From contig CM035229.1 in the NCBI GenBank assembly GCA_020226215.1, positions 79,067,343 through 79,131,342 of the forward strand: 64,000 bases of DNA. The letters run 5' to 3'. Positions 20,700 to 33,666 of this stretch are shown here, piece by piece. The position numbers were made by a program, and so were the translations under genes. Source of the stretch: Sindora glabra (lineage: Eukaryota > Streptophyta > Magnoliopsida > Fabales > Fabaceae). Every line of letters begins with the position of its first letter. The first letter of the stretch is position 1. A model generated the notes under the pieces. That model was not told the DNA's origin, did no database searches, and saw only the letters and a list, made by a program, of their open reading frames with translations.

Positions 20700-23167
20700 A
20701 TGGCATCCACATCCTGACGCGTTGATCCTGGACCACGGGATCCTTCACTGCTGACGGCTCAGGCCTCACACATATCCCAGTCAATTTGGGTAGGCCATGT
20801 ATGGAAATAGTTAGATCTTAATAAACTTGGTTAAACCATTTCTGAATTGTCAGACGTGATAATTGGTGATTTTTTTTCTTTTGCAGCCTGATCGTGTGCT
20901 GAGGATTCGACGGACTCATTACTACCATCACTAGCAGCCGCCAGAGTTGATTGTCCCTTTTTTACGAGAGGCAGGCTTTTACGGATTGGCGATGTGCGAG
21001 TTTGTGTCAATCGACCATCAGTTGATCAGTGCTTTTGTAGAGAGGTGGAGGCCGGAGACAAACACCTTTCACATGTCGCAGGGAGAGACGACTATTACCT
21101 TGCAGGATGTTGCTCTTCAACTCGGCCTACCCATTGACGGTCGAGTAGTGACGGAGCCCACTGTGTGGGGATGAGGAGCCCTGATAGAGGAGTATTTGGG
21201 ACTCCAGTTACCGATGGATGAGAATGTCATCAGAGGAGGGTGACTGAGGATGAGTTGGTTGGATAGGCATTTCACTCATCTTCCAAGTGATGCGGATGAG
21301 GTGACAATGCAGAGATTCGCCCGGGCTTACATTTTACGTTTCATTGGTAGGACGTTATTTTCATACCATTCGGGCACATATGTCCACCTCATGTACTTAC
21401 CCTTGATCGGATACTTACATGAGGCTGGGACGTACAGTTGGGGATCTGCTTGCCTGGCCTATCTGTACAGAGAGCTCTGCAAGGCCACCACTCCGGATTA
21501 TAGGGATATAGGAGGGTGTTACCTACTACTGCAGCTCTGGGCATGGGATAGATTTCCCACTATCGCCCCCGCGATAGCTGTTTTAAACATACTAAAGGGG
21601 GTGTAGGGATTGGCCCCTTAGCACGCAGGTTAGAGAATTTTTCAACTTTCACCTATAATTAAGTTTACTACGAAGTTGTTTAACTTTGTTATTATACTTG
21701 GCAGGTGGCACTATCAGAAGACGTTCCAAGGATAGTCCGGCACACAGCCTACCCCATTACAGATACGTGCTGGACCGTCTTCGACTTGACTAGGTATGTA
21801 AGGGATAATGGATTTCTTTATTTCAGGGCTTTGTCCATTCCATTATCGTATTTAGATGATAACCTAAATTTGTAACTTCAGATCGCCTAGATCCCGTACA
21901 CTGAGGAGGTCACCGCATCACTGCCTCAGTACTGCTTTGACGGGAGTGACACGTGAACAGCAGTGGTGCCGCTCATTCACTTTCAGATTGTTGAGTGGCA
22001 CCAGCCTGATAGGGTTTTGCGGCAGTTTGGACTACGCCGGGCTATTCCAGAGCCACCGAAGCAGGTGGCGGAGGTCCATTGCCTTCACTTGTCTGGTCGG
22101 CATGATGAGGAGTGGCACATCCGCCATTAGCCGTATATTGCACTTTGGGATATCCGGCGAGACTTGTGCGCTATCGCCGAGCCGACGACACGCCTAGTTC
22201 TGGGACCACGATCCCGATTACATGACATGGTACAAAGGGGTTACCAGGCGATGTATTACACCTGTTGGGGGAACGCTAGACTTTGTGGTAATATTGCGTG
22301 CTAATTTTCTGTATCTGATTTTCTTTAAATGCATTAGTATTATAACTAACTTTAATGTCAAAAATTTGCACAAGTAGATGAGGTTTCCACACTACATGAC
22401 TTTATTACCCTGAGGGGCAGGCTATGTTCACCTTCGATGCGCTTAGATCAGCGACGGAGTCCATCCTTCATGCCATTCAGGAGGTTGATCATGTGATTAT
22501 TGACTCACATGCGGAGCCAGCTCCTCAGGCCCATCATATCCCAGACCCTGCGGAGGGTGATCATGATCAGCTTCGCTCTCGTCGACGGCGTCGCACTGCT
22601 CCACGACATACGTTGCAGGCTGATGTTCCGTCCGCTTCGACAGTGCAGCACATTCCACATTCGACTGCCCAGGAGACCATGACGATGATGCCTGATGTTG
22701 TTGCCTCATCTCATGTGTACCCCACTGCACCTGATGATCCTTCATCCTCCACCATGTTCCCGGCTACACTATATGAGCCGTCGTCATCCCAGATGTACAA
22801 GTTTCCTCCTGGTGTTCCATCCTCATTCCAGGTATTTCCACACATACCAGGAGTTTCATCTTCATTCTATCCCTTTCCTTCCGATGATGCTGGTCCATCG
22901 CAGTCATATCGTCCTACATTTGATTGGCATACTCAGGATCAGGGATTAGCACATGGTGGCATGATGACAGACGACTCAGAGCTTGTAGATAGAGGTAGAG
23001 GTGGAGGCAGAGCGGCAGTCAGGGGCAGAGGCAGAGCGGGAGTTGGAGGTAGAGGAGACACAGACACCGGGGATGTGACTCCCGAGCCTGCACAGAGAGT
23101 TAGTAGATACGGCCGTCACATTACCGATCCTGGATGTGGGACCGGACATCACTTACGTAGACATTAG
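20700..23167 (+). pseudogene. Plant mobile domain (PMD, MAIN/MAIL1-like) gene, degraded
   Basis: The PMD family includes Arabidopsis MAIN and MAIL1 and many transposon-borne copies often named 'serine/threonine phosphatase 7 long form homolog'. Exon 1 is 20700-20789 (MASTS, then a TGA at 20715). Exon 2 starts at 20887 after GCAG and reads PDRVLRIRRTHYY, then LREAGFYGLAMCEF, LISAFVERWRPETNTFHM and TLQDVALQLGLPIDG, the PMD N-terminal core. The same frame continues to GGCYLLLQLWAWDRFP (to 21603). In-frame stops at 20932, 21172 and 21241 break it; further exons (IVEWHQPDRVLRQFG near 21985; FWDHDPDYMTWYKGVTRR near 22197) need frame changes. The final exon (22424-23167) is Ser/Pro-rich, then RG-rich (22990-23070). 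It lies downstream of the transposase on the same strand. Not functional as it stands. Confidence 0.9.
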
Positions 23168-23689
23168 CTTTCTTTTCTATGTTTATTGTATATTTATGTA
23201 CATTTATCTTACTACTTTATTGCTAAACATCAACATTTAGGATAATTTTAATTACTACGACATTTTTAATTGCTTGCGTAGGAACAATTATAAATAATAA
23301 TAAACTTCAAAATCATTGCAATATTTAGTTTTTTTTTTAAAATGATGATAAGGACATCTCCCAAATATAATAACTAACATTATTAATTATCATACTTTCA
23401 CAACTGTTATAATTATCTACTCTTTTTTTATTTACCATGTGAAAATAAATAAATAATATTAAATTAAATTAATAAATTTTATATTCATAATGTGATATAT
23501 ATATTTATTTTTTAATTAAATTTTTTTCTCATTATTTATTTAAATATTAAAAAATTGATAATATTAATTATAATATTTGAAGGATAAATAATCATCATCC
23601 TTGTAAATGACATTAAATGTTATGTTTATTCAATACGTTATGAGTCGAGTTCACCAAACATTTAAGAATAAAAATACGTAGCACAATTG
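23168..23689. other. AT-rich 3' region of the PMD gene
   Basis: No open frame or recognised repeat. Probably the transcript end and subterminal AT-rich DNA of the element. Confidence 0.4.
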
Positions 23690-24003
23690 TCAACGTAGAT
23701 GGGGATGCTGCCCATGTACAATACCAAAATTCAAGTCTCTTGGGTTCACAGTCGACACGGTCTCCGGCTAATTAACTTAGAAATGAGGAGCGAGGGTGCC
23801 GTAGGCCAAATGTGCCATATCGCCTGCCGTCCCTTTCCTTCAGCGCCAACGACGCCATTTCGTCTAGCGTACCTCTACACACCATTTGGCGTCTCTCCAT
23901 CGCTGTGTGTATCCTCTGTGCTTATTTCGATAAAATGTTTCGAAGGAACGATAAAACGAATAATAGTTTCTTAAAAAATAGTTAATCGGTACTTTTCCCT
24001 CTC
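23690..24003 (-). repeat. Second, inner right-end-like terminal repeat
   Basis: The reverse complement of 23890-24003 has the same ordered blocks as the other MULE 1 ends (AAAAGTACC, TTTTTTAAGAAAC, CGTTTTATCGT, TTTCGAAA). The adjoining 23790-23890 has degraded GGCGCC-like words (GCGCCAACGACGCC, TTTGGCGTC). It could be the end of an earlier element or a duplicated end. Confidence 0.55.
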
Positions 24004-24769
24004 ATTGCCAAAATATTTTATCATTGTGACGAAATAAAAAATAACTAATTCAAGTTACAATTTTGATTTCATTACAAAATGAAAAGATTATTGTAACGAA
24101 ATAATCACATTTTTTAAAATTTTCAGCTATCTTCAACCTCGTTATTTCGCATTTACTTTGTTACAAAATAAAAATAATTTTATTGAGATAAATACAAAGT
24201 GACAAGAATATTATTGGAATAAATACAAAATAAGAAAAACATATTTATTTCATTATATTTCTTTTCATTTTTAACAATCTTCAACTTCGTATATAAAGAA
24301 TATTATTGAATAATTCAATAAATTTACTTATGTGTAATAATATATTAAATAATTACTTGTAATAATATAATTCCAAACGTTGGAAGTTTATAATTTGAAA
24401 ATTTGATAAATATGAAGTATCATTGAATCAAATTTTGAGAGACATTAATATAAATTACATAATTATTTTTTATTGATCCTATATTTTTTAAATAATATTT
24501 AATTATTTACTAAATATTTATCATTTTTATTCATTATATTATTATCATTAACTACTTTCTTATTTAATTCCTATAATAAATTTATGTATTAGATATCAAA
24601 GTGGAGTTAACTTATTTTTATATGACATCAAATATAATTATAAAATGAGTAATTTATTTTCAAAAATTTATTTTGAGTCACAATCATATATTATTTATTT
24701 TTAAAATTTTTATTTTCAAATGATATCAAAATTAATTATTTTTTAAAGGAAAAATTGTAAAAAATAGGA
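24004..24769. other. AT-rich spacer between the two right-end-like repeats
   Basis: No gene, repeat or motif that I can name. Confidence 0.3.
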
Positions 24770-24966
24770 CCGATGGCGCCACCTTGAATGGTGCCTTCAA
24801 AGCTTCCCAGAGGCGCCATCTTGGATGGCGCCCCCCCCAAATGGCGCCAACCCAAATGGCGCCTTCCCCCTCCGTACGTATTTTGATAATAAGTTTCCAA
24901 AGGACGGTAAAACGGAAATAAGTTTCATAAAAAACGTTAAAATGGTATTTTATCCAGTCAAAACTG
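24770..24966 (-). repeat. MULE 1 right terminal repeat with five GGCGCC
   Basis: GGCGCC starts at 24775, 24812, 24827, 24843 and 24858, followed by the inverted terminal blocks (CGTACGTATTTTG, GGTAAAACGG, AAAATGGTATTTTATCC). This is the partner of 13898-14171 in opposite orientation. Confidence 0.75.
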
Positions 24967-24997
24967 TCGGAGGTGACAGGTGGCCTGTTGAATCAGA

Positions 24998-25088
<91 letters not shown>
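24998..25088 (+). repeat. (TAA)n microsatellite, about 30 units
   Basis: Uninterrupted 'ata' repeats just outside the right end of MULE 1. Such runs are commonly length-variable between individuals. Confidence 0.97.
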
Positions 25089-25801
25089 TGGGAGTTGGCG
25101 TTCATCTAGAACATAACAACATAAATTAACCAACCAAATTGAATGCAAGCTTTGATTAAGAAAATTGATGTATATTCAGTTATTCAAGTTTTCAACGGGC
25201 AATTTGTTTAGAAGATAACTGACAATCATTTTTTTACTAAATCATTTTCATTTGATTTGTCTTAATAATATTAGAAGTTCTATTTTTTGAAAAATAGAAA
25301 ACAGATGGATTATTTGATTAGTCATTATCTTACAAATTAGGAGAAATAAAACTTTCTGGAAAGTTCTACTTCCCACATAATATAAAAAATTACTTACTTA
25401 TCTTTCCTTAAGTAAGTTTATTTCCTATATTATTTATAGATAAAATGAAAAAATTATTCTCATTAAATTTAATTAATGAAAATTAAAATTTATTATTTTA
25501 TATTATAAAAATATTAAGATATAATAATCATTTTATTAACACTTCCTAAGATATTTAAAATTGAATTAAGTAAGATATAAGAAATTACTTTTTAGGAAGT
25601 ATCACTTCTTATATGTTAATTAAATAACTTTAAGTACTTTTTAGGAGGTTCATATTAAAAATTATTTCTTAAAAAATTTAATTTCTGTGAAAAATTATTT
25701 CTTATACGAATCAAACGATTCTTATATTTAATGAACATAACATATCAATTAATTTCATTACTTGCTATACTATGAATAGTAATATAATATAAAATACGAA
25801 G
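25089..25801. other. AT-rich spacer
   Basis: No gene seen. Contains a pair of related words (ttttaggaagtatcacttctt and ttttaggaggttc) that may be an old small element, but no clear ends. Confidence 0.3.
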
Positions 25802-26064
25802 TGGATGTCCATTTTCCAAGGCAGAGAGATTTATCTCTTAGTTGCAATAAGCAATAAATAGACTATGATGCACTATGTAGTGAGCTAAACATAGGTCATC
25901 TTGATTGCAATTTTACTTTCACAAGAAGTAGTTTTTATATGTAGGAATAGTTTCCATTGTAAAAGCAAGCATATCTTGTAATAGAAAATCACCTCCCTTG
26001 CTTTCGACTACTCTTCTCATCATCATTCTTATTTTATTTCTTGCTTTATATTCATTTTATAACA
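25802..26064 (+). repeat. Copia left LTR
   Basis: 263 bases, aligned end to end with 41573-41838. Shared words include CATTTTCCAAGG, TTTCTTGCTTTATATTCATT and the terminal ATAACA. Confidence 0.85.
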
Positions 26065-26350
26065 AGTTATATTAGCAAGGAGTTCTGTTCTAGTAAAATT
26101 TACTTATATGGTAATTTATTCTCCAATTTTCAAGTTTAAATTTCTTTCTCTAGATTCATCTCTTTTAAGGTATATTTTATTTATTATATTATATTATTTA
26201 CTTTTAGTATATTATATGTTGCTATAATTTTTATTTTGTCTCATCTATAAATAATAACGTTTATTACAATTTTTCACTATTTTTTTATTATATATGTTTT
26301 AATTAACATTCATTTTCTAATTCAATCATTATTTATATTTTAGCTATTAC

Positions 26351-27370
26351 TATGGCAAATCTCATAAAACTTGAATTTATGGCCTTTGATATTACTAGAA
26401 AAGATTATTTATCTTTGACATTAGATGTAGAAATATGTTTAGAATCAATGGATATTGGAGATACAATCAAAGAAAAAAAAATCAAGAATCATTACCACAC
26501 TGCCCAAAAATAATTATTTTCCTTGGTCAACATCTTCATAAATTATTGAAAAATAAATACATTACAATAAAAATCTTCCTATCCTTTGGAAAAGCTTAAA
26601 AAAATGTATAACCATTAGAAAACTGTAATTCTTGCAAAAGTTCATTATGATTGGGTGCATTTACATTTTCAAGATCTTAAATTAGCAAGTGAATCTAATT
26701 TTATAATATTTAAAGTTGATTCTTAACTAAAATTGTATAGAGACAAAGTTACTTAAGAAGATATGCTAGGAAAAAATTCTTTAATTTTCATGCTCTTGTA
26801 GCAGTGATATAGAGAAAAAGGTTTTAAAAAATATTTAGAATTAATTTCATGTCTTCTAATAGATGAATAAAATAACAAGTTCTTAATGAAAAATTATGAA
26901 ACTTACCTAAATGGTACTACTTTATTCCTTAAGATGAATCCATTAATAATTAAAAAGTTTAGGTGAGGTCAAAATCAATTATAATTGTAATCGTGGAAGA
27001 AACCAAACTAATTATCATGATTGTGGTGATTATAAAAATAATATGAATAATTATAAAATTATTTTTCACCACTAAAAGTAAGAGAACAATGAAGAGAAGA
27101 GATAATAAAATAAGAATTAAAAAGGTTAAAAAATGTATATTATCGATATGGCATGAAAGGGAATTAGTCATATACCCCATCATACATCTAAACATTTAGT
27201 TGAATTCTACCAAGCTTCAGTTAGAAAGAAAGAGAAAAATGTGCAAGCAAATTTTGTTTATGAGAATAATATTTTAGTTATGATCCAACGCATTTTGATA
27301 TGATGGATTTCTGAAGGAAAAATTGATCATTTGATTGGTGATAGAAATATCCAAAATTGAAAGAATTTAT
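26351..27370 (+). pseudogene. Copia gag, degenerate
   Basis: Starts MANLIKLEFMAFDITRKDYL, followed by recognisable copia gag segments (HKTVILAKVHYDWVHLH, YREKGFKKYLELISCLL). It ends with a decayed CCHC knuckle near 27139-27190 (YRYGMKGN for the usual CYRCGMKGH). Several stops and frameshifts. Gag forms the virus-like particle in active elements. Confidence 0.8.
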
Positions 27371-27559
27371 TTTTAAGCTTTTCTAATTATGTTTCTCTTT
27401 CAACCATATGTTTTAGTTTAAAATTTCATATGTAACATTTCCTTTTATTATGTTGCAAAATTTTATATATAAGGCTATCCTTATATTATTTTGCAATTTT
27501 TCTTACAATTTTTTTATTTTGCTTTAATAAAAAAAGGGCACTTTTTAATTTTTTTGAAT

Positions 27560-27983
27560 TAAAAGCCAATATTGAAGATTTATGTCTCATGAATAGTACG
27601 ATAACACATACTATCCTTAAGAATAGAAAATACTTTTCTCAATTAAAGATTGGTAAAAATTATGCTAATACAATATCTAGTAGTCCTAAATAATTGAAGA
27701 CTCCATAAGAGTTAATATAATTTTACTAAGACAAACACAAATAATTATAAATGATGCATTATTGTCTATTAAGTCTTGAAAAAACTTATTAAGTTTTAGA
27801 GTCATGTAATAAAATGGATATTACAATGTGATAATGAATGAAAAAGATCTTGAATATCTTTATATTACAATAGTTATCTTAAACGAGAAAAATATATAGG
27901 AAAAATTACTATCTATTTCATTTAGTTTATAATATACATATATTAATCCAATTGAAATAAATACCATGGTGAACCAAAAGTTC
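27560..27983 (+). pseudogene. Copia protease region, 5' part
   Basis: In the second half of the region the reading frames give STITHTILKN, then INDAL/LL-like and NGYHIE-like segments characteristic of the copia protease-integrase linker, ending NTMVNQKF just before the gypsy insertion at about 27984. Confidence 0.6.
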
Positions 27984-28955
27984 TCTTAGGAACCTAACCC
28001 TATCAAGATCGGCATGGAACCCTTTTTTCGATTTCCATTAACCTATTCTTAATTAAATAATTGATCCTAATTTAGTAAGTATTATGCATTTACTAAAGAG
28101 AATGGTATTTCAAAAAGAGAACTTTCATTGAGATTTTTACAAAAGATGAGAAAGTTAGGTATGCTTATAGTTCTCCTAAAATGATGATAAGTAAGTCTAA
28201 CTAACTAACTAACTAACTTGTGAGGAATCAATTCCAAATATCTCCTCTACCTATATCTATGACAAAATATACTATATACAAGAATCTATGCTACCATACT
28301 ACCATCAATGAACTTTCATAAAATCTAGCTTTGAGGAGATGGAGGCTCAACTTAGAAGTCTATAAAATAAATCATAAAGGAGTAAGTTCGGGACTCAATG
28401 AGTAAATAATCTATAAAAGTAATAATATTTCATATTAACTTATCCATCAAACTATCTTTTTTTAACCATTCACATCGTATTTTAGCATATTAGAAAGCAA
28501 ATGCTAATAATGATGAAGTTATCATATAATCATTTCATTCTCAATACCTCATATGAGAATACTTAAGGATAACTGTAATTAAGTCACATTTTATTGGGAA
28601 CAATATACAATAGATAAAAATATAATCATTCACCTTTTGTCTTCTAAGTCAGCTTTATACCTTTTACAAATATTTCATCATTATTCTTCTAGGGTCTACC
28701 TTACACCCTTCACAAACATATTGTCAGGAATTTACCATTTAACATTCACAATATCACCCCCACCATGTTTCTCATCTTTAATGCCATTCATGGTATGATT
28801 CATGAATGCAATTTAAATACTAGAGTTCAAACTTTATCCTATACAATCATAATTCAATTTCAATATGCATCACAATACTTATCAACATCATTATGCCCTC
28901 TTGTATAGTTATAAGCATTCACAAATATCATAGTACTCAATTCATTAAGCATTTC

Positions 28956-29015
<60 letters not shown>

Positions 29016-30538
29016 ATTCCATAAGTAATGTAATAAGTTTATTACATCACATATTATATCACACAACTTCTACCTTCTCATGTCATGATTATTCTACCCA
29101 TGCAATCATCTTACACTTATTATGAATCACTCTATCTTTATTGTTTAGTGATCAAATACTTATGTTAGGACATTATAAGTTATAAAACATAAAATAAATG
29201 GGGTACGGGTTACTATATGGTCACCTTAACTATGATCATTTGGTGATCTTTTATGAATAACTCAAAAATTATAAATGTAATTTTTATGAAACTCATTTCA
29301 TATGAAAATAAACTGAAATAATTTTTTATAAAATGGTCATTTGCCTAAATAGGCTAAGTTTTGAAAAGGTTACACCTTTTTGAAAATAGACAAAAAAAGT
29401 CCATTTTTTAAGATCCTAAGTTTTTTTTATGTCCCTTTAAAATGAAGATAAAATTCTACAATCAATAAATTGATTTATTAAACTCTAAAATTTTATGATT
29501 GATGAATCGATTTACCAATCAATTTACTTACTTAGTTTTTACCTCTAAACCTTCAAAATCGATTGGCCATTTGATTCTAAAGCCTATTTTCAGCTTTGGA
29601 CCCTTGAAATCAATTCACCAATAAATTCATTCACCCTTGGACCTTTAGAATCGATTTGTCACTAATTTTGAAACCTAATTTCACCTCTGAACCCCTAGAA
29701 TCGATTCACACATGAAAATCTTAGTTTTTTGTAAAAAAATTCACTATTCATCTAACTTTAAATATCTTTTAAACACATATAGTACAAATCAAACCTTACT
29801 ATAATCATCAATATACTTATTTATTATAGCATATCACCTTTCTCCATTATTTATTACTTCCATCATATTAAAATAAACCAGATTCAAACAAAATCACATA
29901 ATAACCAATACTTTATTAATATCATCATATAACTTTAAAATTCATAGATTTAGCTAGATAATTCATTCACCTTATATAGAAGAAGATGTTAGCATATTAG
30001 TTTCAAGATCTTTCAACCCTAATCACATCAAAATTCATAGGTTTTAGAGTTAAGACTTGGAATACCTAACAAAATTAAATAAATTTCAAATCTTTCATCA
30101 ACAAGAAGAAATAGGATTAATTCTTAATGAAAGCAATATTCTTACCCTGATTGGATGAAGAAATAAGACTTGAGGCTTTCTTTGCTTGATTGATAAAGTG
30201 GTATAAAGCTTGTGTAGAAAGTTGCAAGAAATGGAGAAATGAGAGAAATGGAGAAATGAGAGGGAAATAAGGGTTTAGGGCTAATATGAGGAAAATATGG
30301 TCTGAAGGACATTTTTAAAAAATTACTCTTAAACCTCTTCTATACTCACTTATATTAGTTTATAATTTTATACTTCATGATTTTAATAAATTTTTCTCAT
30401 CAAAATTTCATCCAAATTATATTCTCACATTTTCACTCTTATTAATTCTATTTTATTTCATATTTTACACATAAAATTCCTAATTTACCAAGATTAACCG
30501 ATTGTTTCAGCTATTCTTTCTTCACAAAATAATTTCTA
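27984..30538 (-). repeat. Gypsy 3' LTR
   Basis: Aligns over its full length with about 35667-38240. It contains the (AT)n run at 28959-29012, much longer than in the partner LTR, and repeated 'AATCGATTnnnCAATCAATT'-like words near 29460-29710. Confidence 0.85.
28959..29012. repeat. (AT)27 microsatellite
   Basis: A pure AT run of about 54 bases; the matching site in the other LTR (36658-36671) has only about six or seven units. Confidence 0.95.
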
Positions 30539-32338
30539 TTTTCCTTTTAAAAGAATTCGTCCTTGAACTCTTGATACATACGATATTTTAAAGCTAGTAT
30601 AAAGTATTGTTATGTCAAACTCACCACTTACCAAATAAATAAGGATATTATTGTTGTATATCAAATTCTAACTCCCACGTAGTTTCCTCTATTCTATGAC
30701 ATTCCTAATAAACTTTCATAGAAGGAACCTTTTTAGATCTTAACTTTTGAACTTAATAATCTAAGATCTTTACTGCTTGCTCTTCATATAATAGCTTAGG
30801 ATCATGTTGTAATGGTCCATATTAAAAGACATGAGATTCATCTAGCAAGTATTTTCTAAGCATAAATACATGGAATACAGGGTGAATGGTTCGTAAACTA
30901 TTTGGCAAATCTAACTAATAGGTTATAGCTCTAACACATTTGAAAATTAAGAAAGACTCGATGAAATATAGTGCTAATTTACCCTTTCTCTTAAATCTCA
31001 TGACACCTTTTATAGGTAAAACTTTTAAAAAAATTATATCTCCTACTTGAAATTCTAATTCTCTCCTTCTTTTATTTGTATACAACTTTTGTTAATTTTA
31101 AGCTACCTTTAATCAATCTCATATAATTTGAACATTTTCCAAGGTATCACTTATTAAATCTAGTCTCAAAAGTTGTGCCTTCTTAACTTCAAACCATCCT
31201 ATTGGTGATCGATATTTTTGACCATAAAAGGCTTTATATGGTGCCATCTGAATATTGTATTGATAGCTGCTATAGTAAGCAAACTCTATTAATAGTAGAT
31301 ACTTTTCCTAAGTACCTTTAAATTCTAATGCACAAGCTCTAAGCATGTCCTCTAATATCTAAATAGTTTTTTCAGATTGCTCATTAGTTTATGGATGAAA
31401 GGCGATGCTAAACTATAGTTGAATTCCCAATGCTAGTTAAAATGATTACTAGAAGTGAGATATAAATTGAGTACTATGATCTAACATAATAGTAATCGAG
31501 ACCCCATGCAATGGTGTAATCCTATCAAGATACACCTGAGTATATTGAGTTAGTAAAGATAGTCCTAATGGGAAAAAATATATTGACTTTTTCAATTTAT
31601 TAATAATGACCCAAATGGAATCATATTATTTCCATGTCTTAGGCAACCTAATCAAGAAATCCATTATGATACTTTTCCATTTCTATTTTAATGTCTGAAG
31701 TGGCTAGTGCATTCCGGCTAGATGTTAACGTTCCACCTTCACTTACTGATAAGTGAGATACTTTACTACATAGTTTAATATATTTTTTTCATCCCTTTCC
31801 ATTAGAAGACTTCTTTCGCATGGCACATTTTTATTACTCCTGGGTGCATAGTGTAAGATGAACTATGAGCTTGGTGTATTAATTCATTCTGTTCACTTGT
31901 CGGGACCTAAATCCTCACTTGGTGGTGAACTACAGTTGCCTTTTTCACCAAAGTTACATAATTTAGATCACATTTTTGTGCATCCTCGATCTTTTCTATA
32001 AGAATAGATTGAATGGCCATATAGGCAAACTCCACACCTAAATCTTAAGTTGGTGCCTTTATCTATTTACTTATATATTTTTTACTAAGTGCATCTACTA
32101 CCACATTGGCCTTATTATGATAATATAAAATAAAGCAATTATAGTCCTTGACTAACTCCATCCATCTTCTTTATCTTAAATTGAGATCTTTTTGCTCGAA
32201 AATATACTTCAAGCTTTTATGATCTATGTAGATTTTAGTGGTTTCTCCATAAAGATAATATCTCAATATCTTCAAGGCAAAAATCACTACTACCATCTTC
32301 AGATAATGTGTAGGATAGTTCTATTCATTACTTTTTAA
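30539..32338 (-). pseudogene. Gypsy integrase region, degenerate
   Basis: Minus-strand sequence between RNase H and the 3' LTR. Segments resembling the gypsy integrase core and GPY-type C-terminus can be read in changing frames (for example around 31180-31400), but no long frame survives. Confidence 0.55.
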
Positions 32339-33310
32339 TTATCGAGAAGCATAAGTTATCACTTTACCATGTTGCATAAGAATCCACCCTAGTCTGATCC
32401 TTAATATGTCACAATACACCACATATCTTCCAGTGCCTAAGAAAAGTGTCAATACTGGTGTCGACGTCAAGCATGACTTTATTTTCTGAAAGCTGCTTTC
32501 ACATGCATTGGTCCATTTGAATTTCACTCCTTTTTAAGTCAGTTTGGTTAATGGTGTAGATATTTTTGAAAAATCTTTAACAAACCTCTGATAATAACCT
32601 ACTAGCCTAAAAAAATTGTGAATTTCTGTAACTGATGATGGCTTTGGCTAATTCTCTACTACTTTAACTTTCAAGAGATCTAGCCGAACCCCTTCCTATG
32701 TCACTATATGCCTCAAAAAAGTAATACTAATCATTTAAAACTCACACTTAAAAAATTTTATATATAATTGATGCTCTCATAAGGTTTGTAAGACCACTTA
32801 AGAATGTTGAGTTGCTTCTCCTCATTTTTTGAGTACACCAAGATGTCATCTATAAAAATAATGATGAATTTATCCAAATATATCTTGAATACGTGATTCA
32901 TCAAATTCATAAAAGTAGTTGGGGCATCAATCAACCCAAAGGATATCATTAGGAACTTAAAATGGTCATATTAGGTCCTAAATGTGGTTTTACGAATATC
33001 TCCCCCATGGATTTTCAACTAGTGATAACCTATGTAAAGGTGAATCTTGGAAAAAAACTTTGTCCCCTGAAATTGATAAAAAAGATCATTAATATGAGGA
33101 AGAGGATACTTATTTTTAATGGTGACTATGTTAAGTTAATGGTAATTAATACACAACTGCATAAATCCATCCTTTTTCTTCATAAAGAAGATGAAGCTCC
33201 CCAATGTGAATAACTTGGATGAAGATCTTACAATTGTTCCCTCAACACTTACAATTCTATTAGGGTTATTCAATATGGAGGAATTAACATAGGTTTAGTG
33301 CCTGGCAATA
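32339..33310 (-). pseudogene. Gypsy reverse transcriptase and RNase H, degenerate
   Basis: Open pieces at 32949-32758 (SFGLIDAPTTFMNLMNHVFK, then the catalytic FIDDILVYSKNEE, a form of YxDD) and 32527-32339 (KFKWTNACESSFQKIKSCL, then PVLTL, VVYCD and HGKVITYASR, the start of RNase H). These are unmistakable gypsy motifs in correct order on the minus strand. Confidence 0.88.
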
Positions 33311-33666
33311 AATCCATATGGAACTCGATTTCATAATTCAGGGGTAATCTGAGTAATTCCTCTAAGAACACATTAGGAAATTCTTTCACTATTAGAATAG
33401 TATCAATATCTAGGATAGATTGATTCAAATCTTGCACTAGTGCCAAGTATATTGTGTCTCCCTTCTAAATAATCCTTTGAGCTTTAATGCACAAATAATG
33501 ACAATAGAGTTCATTAACTTATCTCCCTAGAATTCAATAGGTATAGAGCCCTCTATAGAGAATGTTACAAATTTATTGAAATAATTTACACATCCATGAT
33601 ACTTAAATAACTAATCCATCCCCAATATTGCATCATAGTCATTCATATCCAGTAAGATCAAGTCTA

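Larger units (their letters stand above)
13898..24966 (+). mobile_element. MULE 1: Mutator-like element carrying transposase and PMD gene
   Basis: An 11-kb composite with related inverted ends. The left end (13898 on) and the reverse complement of the right end (24966 back to about 24870) share AAAATACC, then TTTTATRAAAC, then CGTTTTACCGT, and both run into clusters of GGCGCC. Inside, in order and all on the plus strand, are a leader exon, a long AT-rich leader intron, a MuDR-type transposase and a PMD gene. A younger foldback element lies between the two genes. The end sequences are diverged and I could not find a convincing 9-bp duplication at the outer flanks, so the outer boundary is probable rather than proven. 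A second right-end-like segment at 23690-24003 raises the chance of nesting or internal rearrangement. Confidence 0.75.

Noticed and set aside
22497..22949. Alternative frames over the PMD last exon
   Set aside because: Shadows of the real plus-strand PMD tail, which has matching Ser/Pro- and RG-rich composition and the expected position.
16690..23167. Fungal-type RIP as the cause of the C-to-T stops
   Set aside because: RIP is a fungal process and everything else here is plant; deamination of methylated cytosine gives the same pattern.
13881..24975. A 9-bp target duplication for the whole MULE 1
   Set aside because: tctcggctg on the left and tgtcggagg on the right agree at only about six of nine positions; not convincing.
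24825..25109. 94-codon plus-strand open frame
   Set aside because: Its second half is the (TAA)n microsatellite read as poly-Ile, and its first half is the MULE terminal repeat.
26959..27195. Minus-strand hydrophobic open frame
   Set aside because: Antisense of the degenerate copia gag; the hydrophobicity comes from AT-rich codons.
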